From Nostoc sp. 'Peltigera membranacea cyanobiont' N6 (GTDB lineage Bacteria; Cyanobacteriota; Cyanobacteriia; Cyanobacteriales; Nostocaceae), in the NCBI RefSeq assembly GCF_002949735.1, contig NZ_CP026681.1, positions 6,788,501 through 6,852,500 on the forward strand: 64,000 nt of DNA. The letters run 5' to 3'. The position numbers and the translations under genes are program-made. This document shows positions 53,897-62,977 of the stretch, in pieces (positions within the stretch are counted from its first letter, which is position 1; the number at the start of each line of letters is the position of its first letter). Under the pieces are notes generated by a model. That model was not told the DNA's origin. It did not search any database and saw nothing but the letters and a program-made list of their open reading frames with translations.

Positions 53897-54161
53897 CTTT
53901 ACTATAATAGTTACTTGATAGGATAGCCAGTTCGTTATGCGTTAAGGTAACACGATTAAGACTCGAATTGTAAGTAGAATTCATGCCGTTATAAATATTG
54001 GCATCTCTGTCAGCCACAGCAGTAGGACTGTTACTAACATTTGTCCAAGTGTTGCTGAGGCTGAGTCTTTGCCATAAATCGGCATAGGTTCCACTTGTAA
54101 ATGTATTTAAATTATCTTTTGATTCAAGTCCGAGATTAATATATAGCCAATAAACTTTCAA
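53880..54161 (-). CDS. doubtful 93-codon frame, perhaps a gene remnant
   Basis: Open from a TTG with no ATG and no Shine-Dalgarno. Content TFTSGTYADLWQRLSLSNTW ... NSTYNSSLNRVTLTHNELAI is Asn/Ser/Thr-rich. Its end overlaps the secreted protein gene by 17 bases in another frame. Could be the last part of a decayed gene; a real short protein is less likely. Confidence 0.2.
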   Translation of the reverse strand: MKVYWLYINLGLESKDNLNTFTSGTYADLWQRLSLSNTWTNVSNSPTAVADRDANIYNGMNSTYNSSLNRVTLTHNELAILSSNYYSKDDEII

Positions 54162-54285
54162 TATCCAACAGATATATAATTTTGGTGGTACAAAAACTTG
54201 TGTCGCAATTAAGTATTCTATTATACTTAATGAGTAGCGCTACACATTTAACTAGTCTAATATCGTATATCTTTTGTGTAGTATT

Positions 54286-56475
54286 ATGATGGCAAAGGTT
54301 AAGAGTGTTGATATATCAGGAAATTTAGCGTTTCTATTAGAAGTTGGTACAGAAGAATTACCTGCAAGCTTTCTCAGTGATGCCCTAATACAGTGGCGAG
54401 AACGCATTCCCCAAAGTTTGGAAGCAAATAGCCTTCAGGGTGAAAGTGTCCAAGTGTACGGTACTCCCCGGCGTTTAGCGGTATTGATTAAAGGTCTACC
54501 ATCTCAGCAAGCAGACCGAGAAGAAGAAATTAAAGGGCCTCCCGCCCAAGCCGCCTTTAAAGATGGTCAGCCGACAGCAGCAGCACTAGGTTTTGCCAAA
54601 AAGCAAGGCGTGGAAATAGATGCACTATTCCTTCGCCCTACGGAGAAAGGGGAATTTGTTTTTGTGCAAAAAAGAATTCCCGGTCGTCCTGTGGCGGAAA
54701 TTTTGACAGAACTTGTTCAAGAGTGGATTTGGGGTTTAGAAGGTAAGCGGTTGATGCGTTGGGGAGATGGGGATGGGAGATTTTCTCGACCAATTCGCTG
54801 GCTGGTAGCTTTGTTAGATGAGACGGTGCTACCGTTGGAATTGGTGAATGGTTCTAAAACGATTCAGAGCGATCGCATTTCTCAAGGTCATCGTGTCTTA
54901 CATCCTGAACCTGTGACAATTGCCCAAGCTACTGATTATGTTACCGCCCTCAAGTCTGCTTATGTCACCGTTGACCCAGAAGAACGAGAAAATCTGATTA
55001 AACAGCAAGTGAAGGCAGTAGCAGAGAGTTTAAGCGGGTATACAGTCATTTATCCCGATTTATTAGCGGAAGTAACCAATCTTGTAGAATATCCTTCTAC
55101 AGTTGTTGGTAAATTTGAACCAGAATTTTTGGAATTACCAACTGAGGTAATTACTGAAGTCATGGTGACTCATCAACGTTATTTCCCTGTATTCAAACCA
55201 GGTAGTTCTGAACAAGAATTATTGCCCAATTTCATCACAATTTCTAACGGCGATCCTAAAAAATCAGATATTGTTGCCGTCGGGAATGAAAGGGTAATTC
55301 GTGCCAGATTAGCTGATGGCAGATTTTTCTACGAAGCTGATTTAACTAAGCCAATAGAAAGCTTCTTACCCCAGTTAGAAAAAGTTACTTTTCAAGAAGA
55401 ATTGGGTTCGGTACGTACCAAGATAGATAGAGTAGTTAAGATTGCCGAGCAAATTTCTACCCAATTAGAATTAGCAGATAATCAAAGCCAAAAAATCCAA
55501 CGGGCTGCTTTATTATGTAAAGCAGATTTGGTAACTCAAATGGTGTATGAATTCCCTGAATTGCAAGGCATTATGGGAGAAAAATATGCCTTAGCTAGTG
55601 GTGAAGATGCCGAAGTAGCAAAGGCAATATTTCAACATTATCTGCCAACGGGAGCCGGTGACAATTTACCCGATACACTCACAGGTCAAATTGTCGGTTT
55701 GGCAGATAGATTAGATACCTTGGTAAGTATCTTTGGTTTAGGTTTAATTCCCTCTGGTTCCTCCGATCCCTTCGCCTTGCGTCGGGCTGCAAATGCTGTA
55801 GTTAAAATTACTTGGTTTTATAATTTGCCGATAAATTTAGATGATTTATTGGCACAAATAGCGACAGATTTTGCTGCGAAATATAAAAAAGATCGGGCAT
55901 CATTAACCACAGCATTACAAGAGTTTTTCTTACAACGCATCCGCACTTTATTACAAGAAGAAAAACAGATTGATTACGATTTGGTAAATGCAGTTTTAGG
56001 AGAAAATGACCCAGAATACACAGAACGAACGTTAAAGGATTTATTGGATGTCCGCGATCGCGCCTTGTACTTACAACAAATCCGTAACGACAGTACCTTA
56101 GATAACATCTACGAAACCGTTAACCGTTCCACACGATTAGCCGCTCAAGGTGACTTGGATACAAAACAGCTAGAACCGAAAACGGTAGTTCGTCCAGAAT
56201 TATTCCAAAAGCCCTCTGAGGAAGCTTTGTATAATGCCTTAATCGAATCAGTACCGCAAACTCAAACAGCACAGCAGACACGAAATTATCAACTGTTAGT
56301 AGCAGCACTAGCAAAAATTGCTCCAACAGTTAGTAACTTCTTTGATGGGCCAGATAGCGTATTAGTTATGGACTCCGATCCAGAAATTAAGCGTAATCGA
56401 TTACACTTACTGGGATTAGTTCGCAATCATGCTCGTGTTTTGGCTGACTTTGGTGCGATCGTCAAAAATCTGTAG
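54286..56475 (+). CDS. glyS: glycyl-tRNA synthetase beta subunit
   Basis: 729 aa from ATG 54286 (MMAKVKSVDISGN); a TTG four codons earlier is open. N-terminal FLLEVGTEELPASFLSDALI is the defining GlyS motif; the central part has EFPELQGIMGEKYALASGED (HD-like region) and the C-terminus an anticodon-binding DALR region (FFDGPDSVLVMDSDPEIKRN RLHLLGLV, quoted in parts). Works with the alpha subunit (glyQ), encoded elsewhere, to charge tRNA-Gly. Full length. Confidence 0.96.
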   Translation: MMAKVKSVDISGNLAFLLEVGTEELPASFLSDALIQWRERIPQSLEANSLQGESVQVYGTPRRLAVLIKGLPSQQADREEEIKGPPAQAAFKDGQPTAAALGFAKKQGVEIDALFLRPTEKGEFVFVQKRIPGRPVAEILTELVQEWIWGLEGKRLMRWGDGDGRFSRPIRWLVALLDETVLPLELVNGSKTIQSDRISQGHRVLHPEPVTIAQATDYVTALKSAYVTVDPEERENLIKQQVKAVAESLSGYTVIYPDLLAEVTNLVEYPSTVVGKFEPEFLELPTEVITEVMVTHQRYFPVFKPGSSEQELLPNFITISNGDPKKSDIVAVGNERVIRARLADGRFFYEADLTKPIESFLPQLEKVTFQEELGSVRTKIDRVVKIAEQISTQLELADNQSQKIQRAALLCKADLVTQMVYEFPELQGIMGEKYALASGEDAEVAKAIFQHYLPTGAGDNLPDTLTGQIVGLADRLDTLVSIFGLGLIPSGSSDPFALRRAANAVVKITWFYNLPINLDDLLAQIATDFAAKYKKDRASLTTALQEFFLQRIRTLLQEEKQIDYDLVNAVLGENDPEYTERTLKDLLDVRDRALYLQQIRNDSTLDNIYETVNRSTRLAAQGDLDTKQLEPKTVVRPELFQKPSEEALYNALIESVPQTQTAQQTRNYQLLVAALAKIAPTVSNFFDGPDSVLVMDSDPEIKRNRLHLLGLVRNHARVLADFGAIVKNL

Positions 56476-56559
56476 CGAAAGTCAACAAAAAGTTGTGTAA
56501 TTTTTACCAAGAAACGCTACTATAGGGAGTGCTTAACCAGGGACACTCTACTGCAATCT

Positions 56560-58065
56560 ATGTCCAGAGCTACTGTTATTGGATTGGGAAAGTCCGGTGT
56601 TGCTGCGGCGAGATTGTTGAAACGGGAAGGTTGGGAGGTAGAGCTAAGTGATGGCAACACCTCCGAAACCCTCCTCCAACAACAACAAGAACTCGCTGCC
56701 GAGCAAATAACCGTTAAACTAGGTCAATCCCTAGAATTGAATGATGATAATTTACCCCAATTAATAGTTGTTAGTCCTGGCGTGCCTTGGGATATTCCCA
56801 TATTAATCAAGGCACGCCAATTAGGTATTGAAACCATTGGCGAAATGGAACTCGCTTGGCGAAATTTGCGATCTTTACCTTGGGTAGGAATTACAGGTAC
56901 TAACGGCAAAACTACTACCACAGCTTTAATTGCTGCCATTTTTAAAGCCGCAGAATTAAACGCACCGGCTTGCGGTAACATTGGCTACGCCGCTTGTGAA
57001 GTTGCCCTGTCTTGCAGGGGACAGGGAAGAGAGGACAGGGGACAGGGGACAGGGGGAGTAGGAGAAACATTTGATAATTCCTGTACAGATGTGATTAATC
57101 GCGTCTCTTCACTCGATTGGGTGATTGCGGAAGTTAGCAGCTATCAAATAGAATCTTCGAGTTCTCTTGCACCACGTATCGGTGTTTGGACAACTTTCAC
57201 ACCGGATCATCTGAGTCGCCATAAGACTTTAGAGAATTATTACAACATCAAAGCCAAGTTATTGCATCAGTCTGAGTTGCAAGTGTTCAATGGCGATGAT
57301 GCCTACTTGAGGCAACAAGGTTTAAGTGCTTGGCCTAATGCTTATTGGACAAGTGTCAGAGGAAAAGATTTCCTGATTAGCGAAAAAGGTTTTTACATCG
57401 AGGACGACTGGGTTGTGGAAAAATTGACTGCAACCTCTACACCAGAACCGATTGTGAAAGTATCTACTTTGCGAATGGTGGGAGAACATAACCAGCAAAA
57501 TCTCTTGATGGCAGTAGCCACGGCAAGATTAGCAGGAATTAATCGTGATGCGATCGCACTTGCAATTAGTGAATTCCCCGGTGTTGCCCATCGTTTGGAG
57601 CATATCTGCACTTGGGAAGGCATTGATTTCATCAACGACAGCAAAGCCACTAACTACGATGCCGCCGAAGTTGGTTTAGCATCTGTGAAAAGTCCAGCGA
57701 TTTTAATTGCTGGTGGCGAAGCCAAAGCAGGTGATGATACTGGCTGGCTAGCACAAATTCAAACCAAAGCGGCTGCTGTGTTATTGATTGGCTCTGCTGC
57801 ACCCGCATTTGCTCAACGCCTCCAAGAAATAGGGTATTATTCCTACCACATTGTGGAAACTATGGAAAGGGCAATCCCCAAATCGGCGGAATTAGCTAAG
57901 GAGTATCAAGCGCCTGTGGTGTTACTATCTCCAGCTTGCGCCAGTTTCGATCAGTACCCCAATTTTGAAGTGCGGGGCGATCGCTTTCGTGAGTTGTGCC
58001 TTGCTTGGGCGGCAGGAGGAAAGCTTCAACACAACTTGATGCTTTCATCCTCTCTGCCTAATTAA
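56560..58065 (+). CDS. murD: UDP-N-acetylmuramoylalanine--D-glutamate ligase
   Basis: 501 aa, about 40 longer than usual. Rossmann-like N-terminus VIGLGKSGVAAARLL, ATP loop GITGTNGKTTTT (residues 111-120), EVSSYQIESS, then HRLEHICTWEGIDFINDSKA-TN and the C-terminal LLSPACASFDQYPNFEVRGD. It adds D-Glu in peptidoglycan precursor synthesis in the cytoplasm. Oddity: residues ~152-168 (RGQGREDRGQGTGGVGE) are a dispersed GGGGACAG-type repeat placed in frame after the ATP-binding region; the gene stays open. 84 bases after glyS, with a possible promoter between. Confidence 0.95.
   Translation: MSRATVIGLGKSGVAAARLLKREGWEVELSDGNTSETLLQQQQELAAEQITVKLGQSLELNDDNLPQLIVVSPGVPWDIPILIKARQLGIETIGEMELAWRNLRSLPWVGITGTNGKTTTTALIAAIFKAAELNAPACGNIGYAACEVALSCRGQGREDRGQGTGGVGETFDNSCTDVINRVSSLDWVIAEVSSYQIESSSSLAPRIGVWTTFTPDHLSRHKTLENYYNIKAKLLHQSELQVFNGDDAYLRQQGLSAWPNAYWTSVRGKDFLISEKGFYIEDDWVVEKLTATSTPEPIVKVSTLRMVGEHNQQNLLMAVATARLAGINRDAIALAISEFPGVAHRLEHICTWEGIDFINDSKATNYDAAEVGLASVKSPAILIAGGEAKAGDDTGWLAQIQTKAAAVLLIGSAAPAFAQRLQEIGYYSYHIVETMERAIPKSAELAKEYQAPVVLLSPACASFDQYPNFEVRGDRFRELCLAWAAGGKLQHNLMLSSSLPN
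57016..57058 (+). repeat. GGGGACAG repeat inside murD
   Basis: AGGGGACAGGGAAGAGAGGA followed by CAGGGGACAGGGGACAGGGG. This kind of low-complexity repeat is normally intergenic in these genomes; here it is read in frame. Confidence 0.8.
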
Positions 58066-58093
58066 TTAACTGTGTGACTTGCAGCTATACCTT

Positions 58094-58477
58094 ATGTCAG
58101 ATCAACCTGCACCAGAAATCGAATTGCTCCGTGCGGCTTACGCAGCCTTCAACGCGCGAGATATTGACGCTGCCCTTGCCCTCATGACTGCGGACGTGGC
58201 TTGGCCGAAAGCGTTCAAAGGCGGTTTTGTCTGTGGATCTGAAGAAGTTCGCGCTTACTGGACGGAGCAATGGAGCGAGATCAATCCGCACGTCGAGCCA
58301 GTTTCTTTTTACTCGGAGGAGGCCGGGCGCATTTTGGTCGATGTGCATCAGGTTGTGCGTGACTTGGATGGAGCAGTTCTTGCCGATGAGCATGTCGGCC
58401 ATCGATTCACCCTTGAACACGGCTTGATTCAAGCTATGGAAGTCTGTCCACTTCCATCGTCCACCCCAAAGGACTAA
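58094..58477 (+). CDS. SnoaL-like / NTF2-fold protein
   Basis: 127 aa from ATG 58094 (MSDQPAPEIELLRAAYAAFN); upstream TTG not favoured. LRAAYAAFNARDIDAALALM, VAWPKAFKGGFVCGSEEVRA and YWTEQWSEINPHVEP are typical of the SnoaL-like polyketide-cyclase/NTF2 superfamily. Function not defined by fold. The gene is clearly more GC-rich than its neighbours and lacks HIP1, suggesting recent transfer. 28 bases after murD. Confidence 0.82.
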   Translation: MSDQPAPEIELLRAAYAAFNARDIDAALALMTADVAWPKAFKGGFVCGSEEVRAYWTEQWSEINPHVEPVSFYSEEAGRILVDVHQVVRDLDGAVLADEHVGHRFTLEHGLIQAMEVCPLPSSTPKD

Positions 58478-58592
58478 ACCACGCGCAAAGAGAGAGTACC
58501 GTACCTACTTCCAAACAATCAAATGCGATCGCTCAACCTGACTTTTGACTGGATGTGGAAAAGGGGATAGACTTTTCTAAGAGGTCTTATAA

Positions 58593-58817
58593 TTATATTT
58601 TGATGTAGTTTGCAACTTCAACCTCATGAGCGATGCTTGTAGGTTTAGGAATAGGTAAACCATCTTCTAGCATTCCTTCTATATGAAATTCAATAGCTTC
58701 TGCAATCATCTGCTTGACTTCTTCTAAAGTTTCACCCACAGCTACACAACCTGGTAAATCAGGGATATAAGCGCCATAGCTAGTTTCTCCCTTTTCAATC
58801 ACAACTGTATAACGCAT
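58593..58817 (-). CDS. HicB-type antitoxin
   Basis: 74 aa. YTVVIEKGETSYGAYIPDLP-GCVAVGETLEEVKQMI is the HicB fold (partial RNase H-like); the last ~20 residues (IPKPTSIAHEVEVANYIKI) replace the usual DNA-binding tail. ATG overlaps by one base with the stop of a truncated HicA frame (TAATG). With no working toxin it may be an orphan or act on another HicA. Confidence 0.85.
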   Translation of the reverse strand: MRYTVVIEKGETSYGAYIPDLPGCVAVGETLEEVKQMIAEAIEFHIEGMLEDGLPIPKPTSIAHEVEVANYIKI

Positions 58818-58906
58818 TAGTATTCCTCCAATTGAGCTTGTCTCCAGATATTTTTAAGAGTACCAATTGGCACATCCACATTAGGTTTACCAAAAATATT
58901 TCTCAT
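58817..58906 (-). pseudogene. truncated HicA toxin remnant
   Basis: 29 codons from an internal ATG: the end ...VDVPIGTLKNIWRQAQLEEY corresponds to the C-terminal helix of HicA toxins (GTLKSIMKQAGL type). The N-terminal half with the catalytic His (GSHH) is absent: sequence upstream of 58,906 shows no matching frame. Order toxin-antitoxin and overlapping stop/start are those of hicAB. Confidence 0.72.
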
Positions 58907-58993
58907 GAATCGAGTGGCTCAAAATGAAATGCTAAAGTTAATAATCAAGCTTTTGCAGAGCTACATTCCCTCTCTCACAGATAAAATTTATAT

Positions 58994-60757
58994 ATGAACG
59001 CTACACAAGAAAAACTAAAAGTTCAGCTTGAACAGGCAATAGTTTCGGCTTTTGGCGCTGATTTCGCTGGAGTAGATCCAATATTGGTTTCTGCTAGCAA
59101 TCCTAAATTTGGTGATTACCAGGCGAATGTGGCTTTATCGCTGAGTAAAAAGTTAGGAAAGCAACCAAGAGCGATCGCAGCTGCGATCGTTGAGAAACTA
59201 GATGTATCTGAAATCTGCGAAGCGCCGGAAATTGCTGGGCCAGGATTTATCAATCTGAAACTAAAAACGGTATATCTAGAAGCACAATTGAACGAAATTC
59301 AAGCCGATCCCCGGTTGGGAGTTCCAGCCGCGAAAACGCCGAAGCGGGAAATTGTGGATTTTTCCAGTCCGAATATTGCCAAAGAAATGCATGTCGGACA
59401 CTTGCGTTCGACGATTATTGGTGATTCCATCGCCCGGATTTTAGAATTTATTGGACACGATGTGCTGCGGTTAAATCATGTAGGTGACTGGGGCACACAG
59501 TTTGGCATGTTAATCGCCTATCTGCGGGAAGTTTACCCAGACGCGCTTACCACCGCTAATGCTTTAGATATTGGTGATTTAGTCTCTTTTTACCGCAAAG
59601 CCAAACTGCGGTTTGATGCAGATGCAGCTTTTCAAGAAACAGCACGCCAAGAAGTTGTCAGATTACAAGCAGGTGCAGAAGATACACTCCATGCTTGGAA
59701 ACTGCTGTGCGAACAGTCGCGGCGGGAGTTTCAAATAATTTATGATTTGCTGGATATCAAATTAATTGAACGTGGGGAATCTTTCTATAACCCTCTATTA
59801 TCTGGCGTTGTGGAAGATTTAGAAAAATCTGGCTTACTGGTAGAAAATCAGGGCGCAAAATGCGTTTTTCTGGAAGGGTTTACAAATAGAGAAGGTGAAC
59901 CTTTACCCTTAATTGTGCAGAAATCAGATGGCGGCTATAACTACGCCACAACAGATTTAGCATCCCTCCGCTACCGAATTCAGCAGGATGAAGCAAAGCG
60001 GATAGTTTATGTAACCGATTCTGGACAAGGAAACCACTTTGCCCAATTTTTCCAGGTAGCACGCAAAGCTGGCTGGATACCCGATGACGTGGAATTAGTG
60101 CATGTACCCTTTGGGTTGGTGTTAGGAGAAGATGGGAAGAAATTCAAAACTCGTTCTGGGGATACTGTGCGGTTGCGGGATTTATTAGATGAAGCTGTTT
60201 CTCGTGCCCATGCTGACTTAAAAAGTAGATTACAAGAAGAAGAACGCCAAGAAACTGAAGAATTTATTAATGAAGTTGCTAGGGTAGTTGGTATCAGTGC
60301 AGTTAAGTATGCAGACTTAAGCCAAAACCGCACTAGCAATTACATTTTCAGCTATGACAAAATGCTGGATTTCAAAGGTAATACTGCACCTTATATGCTA
60401 TATGCTTATGCGCGGATTCAGGGGATTAGCCGCAAGGGTGATATTAACTTTGAGGAGTTAGGAAATAATGCCGTCTTATTGCAGCATGAAACAGAATTAG
60501 CGCTGGCAAAATATTTACTTCAACTGGATGAAGTTATTAGTAGTGTAGAGCAAGACTTGATGCCTAATCGTTTATGTGAGTATTTGTACGAACTGAGTAA
60601 GAAGTTTAATCAGTTTTACGATCGCCATCAGGGAGTTCAGGTTTTGGAGGCACAGGAACCTCAGAGGACATCCAGGTTGGTTTTGTGTGATTTGACTGCT
60701 AGAACTCTGAAGTTGGGACTATCTTTATTGGGAATTCAGGTGTTGGAGAGGATGTAA
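58994..60757 (+). CDS. argS: arginyl-tRNA synthetase
   Basis: 587 aa, full length. N-terminal Add1 domain (FAGVDPILVSASNPKFGDYQ), class I HIGH as HVGHLRST, GDWGTQFGMLIAYL, the KMSK-like KKFKTRSGDTVRL and the C-terminal DALR anticodon-binding domain (NRLCEYLYELSKKFNQFYDR). Charges tRNA-Arg in the cytoplasm. Monocistronic with ATG at 58994. Confidence 0.96.
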   Translation: MNATQEKLKVQLEQAIVSAFGADFAGVDPILVSASNPKFGDYQANVALSLSKKLGKQPRAIAAAIVEKLDVSEICEAPEIAGPGFINLKLKTVYLEAQLNEIQADPRLGVPAAKTPKREIVDFSSPNIAKEMHVGHLRSTIIGDSIARILEFIGHDVLRLNHVGDWGTQFGMLIAYLREVYPDALTTANALDIGDLVSFYRKAKLRFDADAAFQETARQEVVRLQAGAEDTLHAWKLLCEQSRREFQIIYDLLDIKLIERGESFYNPLLSGVVEDLEKSGLLVENQGAKCVFLEGFTNREGEPLPLIVQKSDGGYNYATTDLASLRYRIQQDEAKRIVYVTDSGQGNHFAQFFQVARKAGWIPDDVELVHVPFGLVLGEDGKKFKTRSGDTVRLRDLLDEAVSRAHADLKSRLQEEERQETEEFINEVARVVGISAVKYADLSQNRTSNYIFSYDKMLDFKGNTAPYMLYAYARIQGISRKGDINFEELGNNAVLLQHETELALAKYLLQLDEVISSVEQDLMPNRLCEYLYELSKKFNQFYDRHQGVQVLEAQEPQRTSRLVLCDLTARTLKLGLSLLGIQVLERM

Positions 60758-60913
60758 TATTTTTTTAACGCCAAGGTGCGCTGAGTAAGAGTTAAGTTAA
60801 TTTCTTCTTGGTGTCCTTTCCGTCTTCTCTGCGAGACGCTACGCGTTGGTGTAAGCCTCTCGTAGAGAAGGCGGTTCGTTAATCATAATTTTTGAATTTG
60901 GAGGCGATCGCAA

Positions 60914-61477
60914 ATGGTACAGACACCATCTAAAAACATAACTTTGGCGGAGTTTATGAAGCTACCAGAAACGAAACCTGCTAATGAATATATCAATGGA
61001 AAAATTATTCAAAAACCAATGGCACAGGGAGAACATAGCACTATTCAAGGTGAACTGATTATTTTTATTAATGCTATATTGAAACCCCAAAAAGTTGCAC
61101 GAGCATATCCAGAATTGCGGTGTACATTTGGTGGCAAATCAATTATCCCGGATGTAGCGGTATTTACTTGGGATAGAATACCTCGGAAAGAAAATGGCAG
61201 GGTAGCAAATTTATTTTTAGCCGCTCCCGATTGGACTATCGAGATTCTATCGCCCGATCAAAGACAAACGAAAGTTACAAAAAATATTCTCCATTGCCTG
61301 AATTATGAAACCCAAATGGGTTGGCTGATCGATCCAGAAGAACAAACGGTATTTGTGTACATCCGCAATCAACAGCCAATCATGTTGGATGAACTAGATG
61401 CTTTACTTCCTGTGCCAGATTTTGCAACTGAGTTGAGGCTGACAGTAGGAGATTTATTTGGTTGGCTGTTGGAGTAA
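60914..61477 (+). CDS. Uma2-family (DUF820) restriction-like endonuclease
   Basis: 187 aa. LAEFMKLPETKPANEYINGK, then IIPDVAVFTWDRIPR (catalytic Asp) and PDWTIEILSPDQR (ExK-like with IEIL) match the cyanobacteria-expanded Uma2 family, PD-(D/E)XK fold; the role is unknown. Preceded by GGAGGCGATCGC (Shine-Dalgarno next to a HIP1 site). Confidence 0.88.
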   Translation: MVQTPSKNITLAEFMKLPETKPANEYINGKIIQKPMAQGEHSTIQGELIIFINAILKPQKVARAYPELRCTFGGKSIIPDVAVFTWDRIPRKENGRVANLFLAAPDWTIEILSPDQRQTKVTKNILHCLNYETQMGWLIDPEEQTVFVYIRNQQPIMLDELDALLPVPDFATELRLTVGDLFGWLLE

Positions 61478-61495
61478 AATAAGGAAATATGCCAA

Positions 61496-61951
61496 GTGCA
61501 ACAGGTTTTATGGGTAGGAGTTGGTTGTAAACGGGGAACCTCATGGCAATTGATTGATTGGGCTATTGAGCAAGTGTTTCGAGAAAATCAACTTTTTCAA
61601 AGTGCGATCGCAGGGATTGCTACCATTGACACTAAAGCCTCGGAAGTTGGCTTAGTAGAACTTTGCCAGCTACGCAATCTACCGCTAAAAACCTTTTCTG
61701 CGGAAAGCCTTTGCTCTGTCTGTGTCCCCAACCCTGCAACAATTACTGACCATAAAGTAGGTACACCTAGCGTAGCAGAGGCGGCTGCTATTCTTGCAGC
61801 TAATCTAATTGCTTCCCCTTTTACCAGCACAGAAGCATTGGGAGTAAGATTCTTAGTTCCTAAACAAATTTTCCAGCTAAAAGGGCAACCAGGAGCGGTA
61901 ACACTAGCTGTTGTCCAAGCCTCAAATATGACTCTTACAAAACTTTATTAA
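61496..61951 (+). CDS. CobE/CbiG C-terminal-domain cobalamin protein
   Basis: 151 aa from GTG 61496, with AAGGA at the right distance. VLWVGVGCKRGTSWQLIDWA, GIATIDTKASEVGLVELCQL and GTPSVAEAAAILAA are the CobE/GbiG_C signature: the ring-contracting hydrolysis step in cobalt-corrinoid synthesis (CbiG) or the CobE accessory protein. Single-domain length fits CobE or a split CbiG. 18 bases after the Uma2 gene. Confidence 0.86.
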   Translation: MQQVLWVGVGCKRGTSWQLIDWAIEQVFRENQLFQSAIAGIATIDTKASEVGLVELCQLRNLPLKTFSAESLCSVCVPNPATITDHKVGTPSVAEAAAILAANLIASPFTSTEALGVRFLVPKQIFQLKGQPGAVTLAVVQASNMTLTKLY

Positions 61952-62030
61952 TTGTTCTAAGGAACGTGGATTAAATAAAGTGTAAAAGTAGCGACTGTTT
62001 AGGGCTTTCCAAGAAATAAATTATTCATTT

Positions 62031-62087
62031 GTGGGATGGGCATCTTGCCCGTCCCCAATATTAGGACAGGCAAGATGCCCATCCCAC
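62031..62087. repeat. 19-bp inverted repeat element
   Basis: GTGGGATGGGCATCTTGCC (62031-62049) and its exact complement (62069-62087) enclose 19 bases. This is a dispersed palindromic repeat of cyanobacteria; in this 260-base gap it could serve as terminator of the upstream gene. Confidence 0.82.
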
Positions 62088-62216
62088 AAGAAAATTTGGG
62101 ATATTTTTTTATTTGGAAGTCCCTTAGCAGATAAATTCTAAAATTTAGTTAGTATATTATTAAACTGCTCTTAGGCGATAGTATAGCTGTAGATTCTTGA
62201 AATTCTCTCATCTATC

Positions 62217-62882
62217 ATGCCAAAACAGTCTCTAGGTCTTGATAACCAACTCTATAATTACCTTTTATCGGTTTCGCTGCGGGAACCGGAGATTCTTTTG
62301 AAGTTGCGCCAAGAAACCGCTAGCCATCCCAGAAGTACAATGCAGATTTCACCAGAACAAGGACAATTTATGAGACTACTGGTGCAGCTGATTGGAGCCA
62401 AGAAAACCCTGGAAGTTGGCGTATTTACAGGTTATAGTTCCCTCTCAGTAGCCTTAGCACTTCCTGAAGATGGCAAGATTATCGCTGCTGATGTGAGTGA
62501 AGAATTTACTGCGATCGCCAGGCGATATTGGCAGGAAGCCGGAGTTGCTGATAAAATCGATCTGCGACTAGCACCAGGTTTGGAAACTTTAGATCGACTG
62601 TTGGCAACCGATCAAGCCGAGACATTTGATTTTGCCTTTATTGATGCTGATAAAGAAAATTATGATGGATATTATGAGCGATCGCTGCAATTAGTTCGTC
62701 CAGGCGGATTGATCGCTATTGATAATGTTTTATGGTCTGGGCAAGTTGCTGACCCGCAAAACCAAGATGAAAGCACCCAAGCTATCCGGGCGCTTAACGA
62801 AAAGTTACATTATGATGAGCGGGTTACACTCTCCCTTGTCCCGATCGCAGATGGGCTGACTTTAGCTATCAAGCGATCTTAA
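62217..62882 (+). CDS. SAM-dependent O-methyltransferase (catechol/caffeoyl-CoA type)
   Basis: 221 aa. VGVFTGYSSLSVALALPED is the SAM loop, KIIAADVSEEFTAIARRYWQ and FDFAFIDADKENYDGYYERS hold the metal-binding Asp residues, and RPGGLIAIDNVLWSGQVADP completes the Methyltransf_3 pattern. Divalent-metal-dependent methylation of phenolic OH groups; substrate unknown. Monocistronic, ATG at 62217. Confidence 0.93.
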   Translation: MPKQSLGLDNQLYNYLLSVSLREPEILLKLRQETASHPRSTMQISPEQGQFMRLLVQLIGAKKTLEVGVFTGYSSLSVALALPEDGKIIAADVSEEFTAIARRYWQEAGVADKIDLRLAPGLETLDRLLATDQAETFDFAFIDADKENYDGYYERSLQLVRPGGLIAIDNVLWSGQVADPQNQDESTQAIRALNEKLHYDERVTLSLVPIADGLTLAIKRS

Positions 62883-62977
62883 TATAGTTTGATTTCAAAT
62901 TACTTAGCAAAACAATAGCCAAAACCATTATTTCCACATAGGGGCAATTCATGAATTGCCCCTAGTTGTATCTTCAG

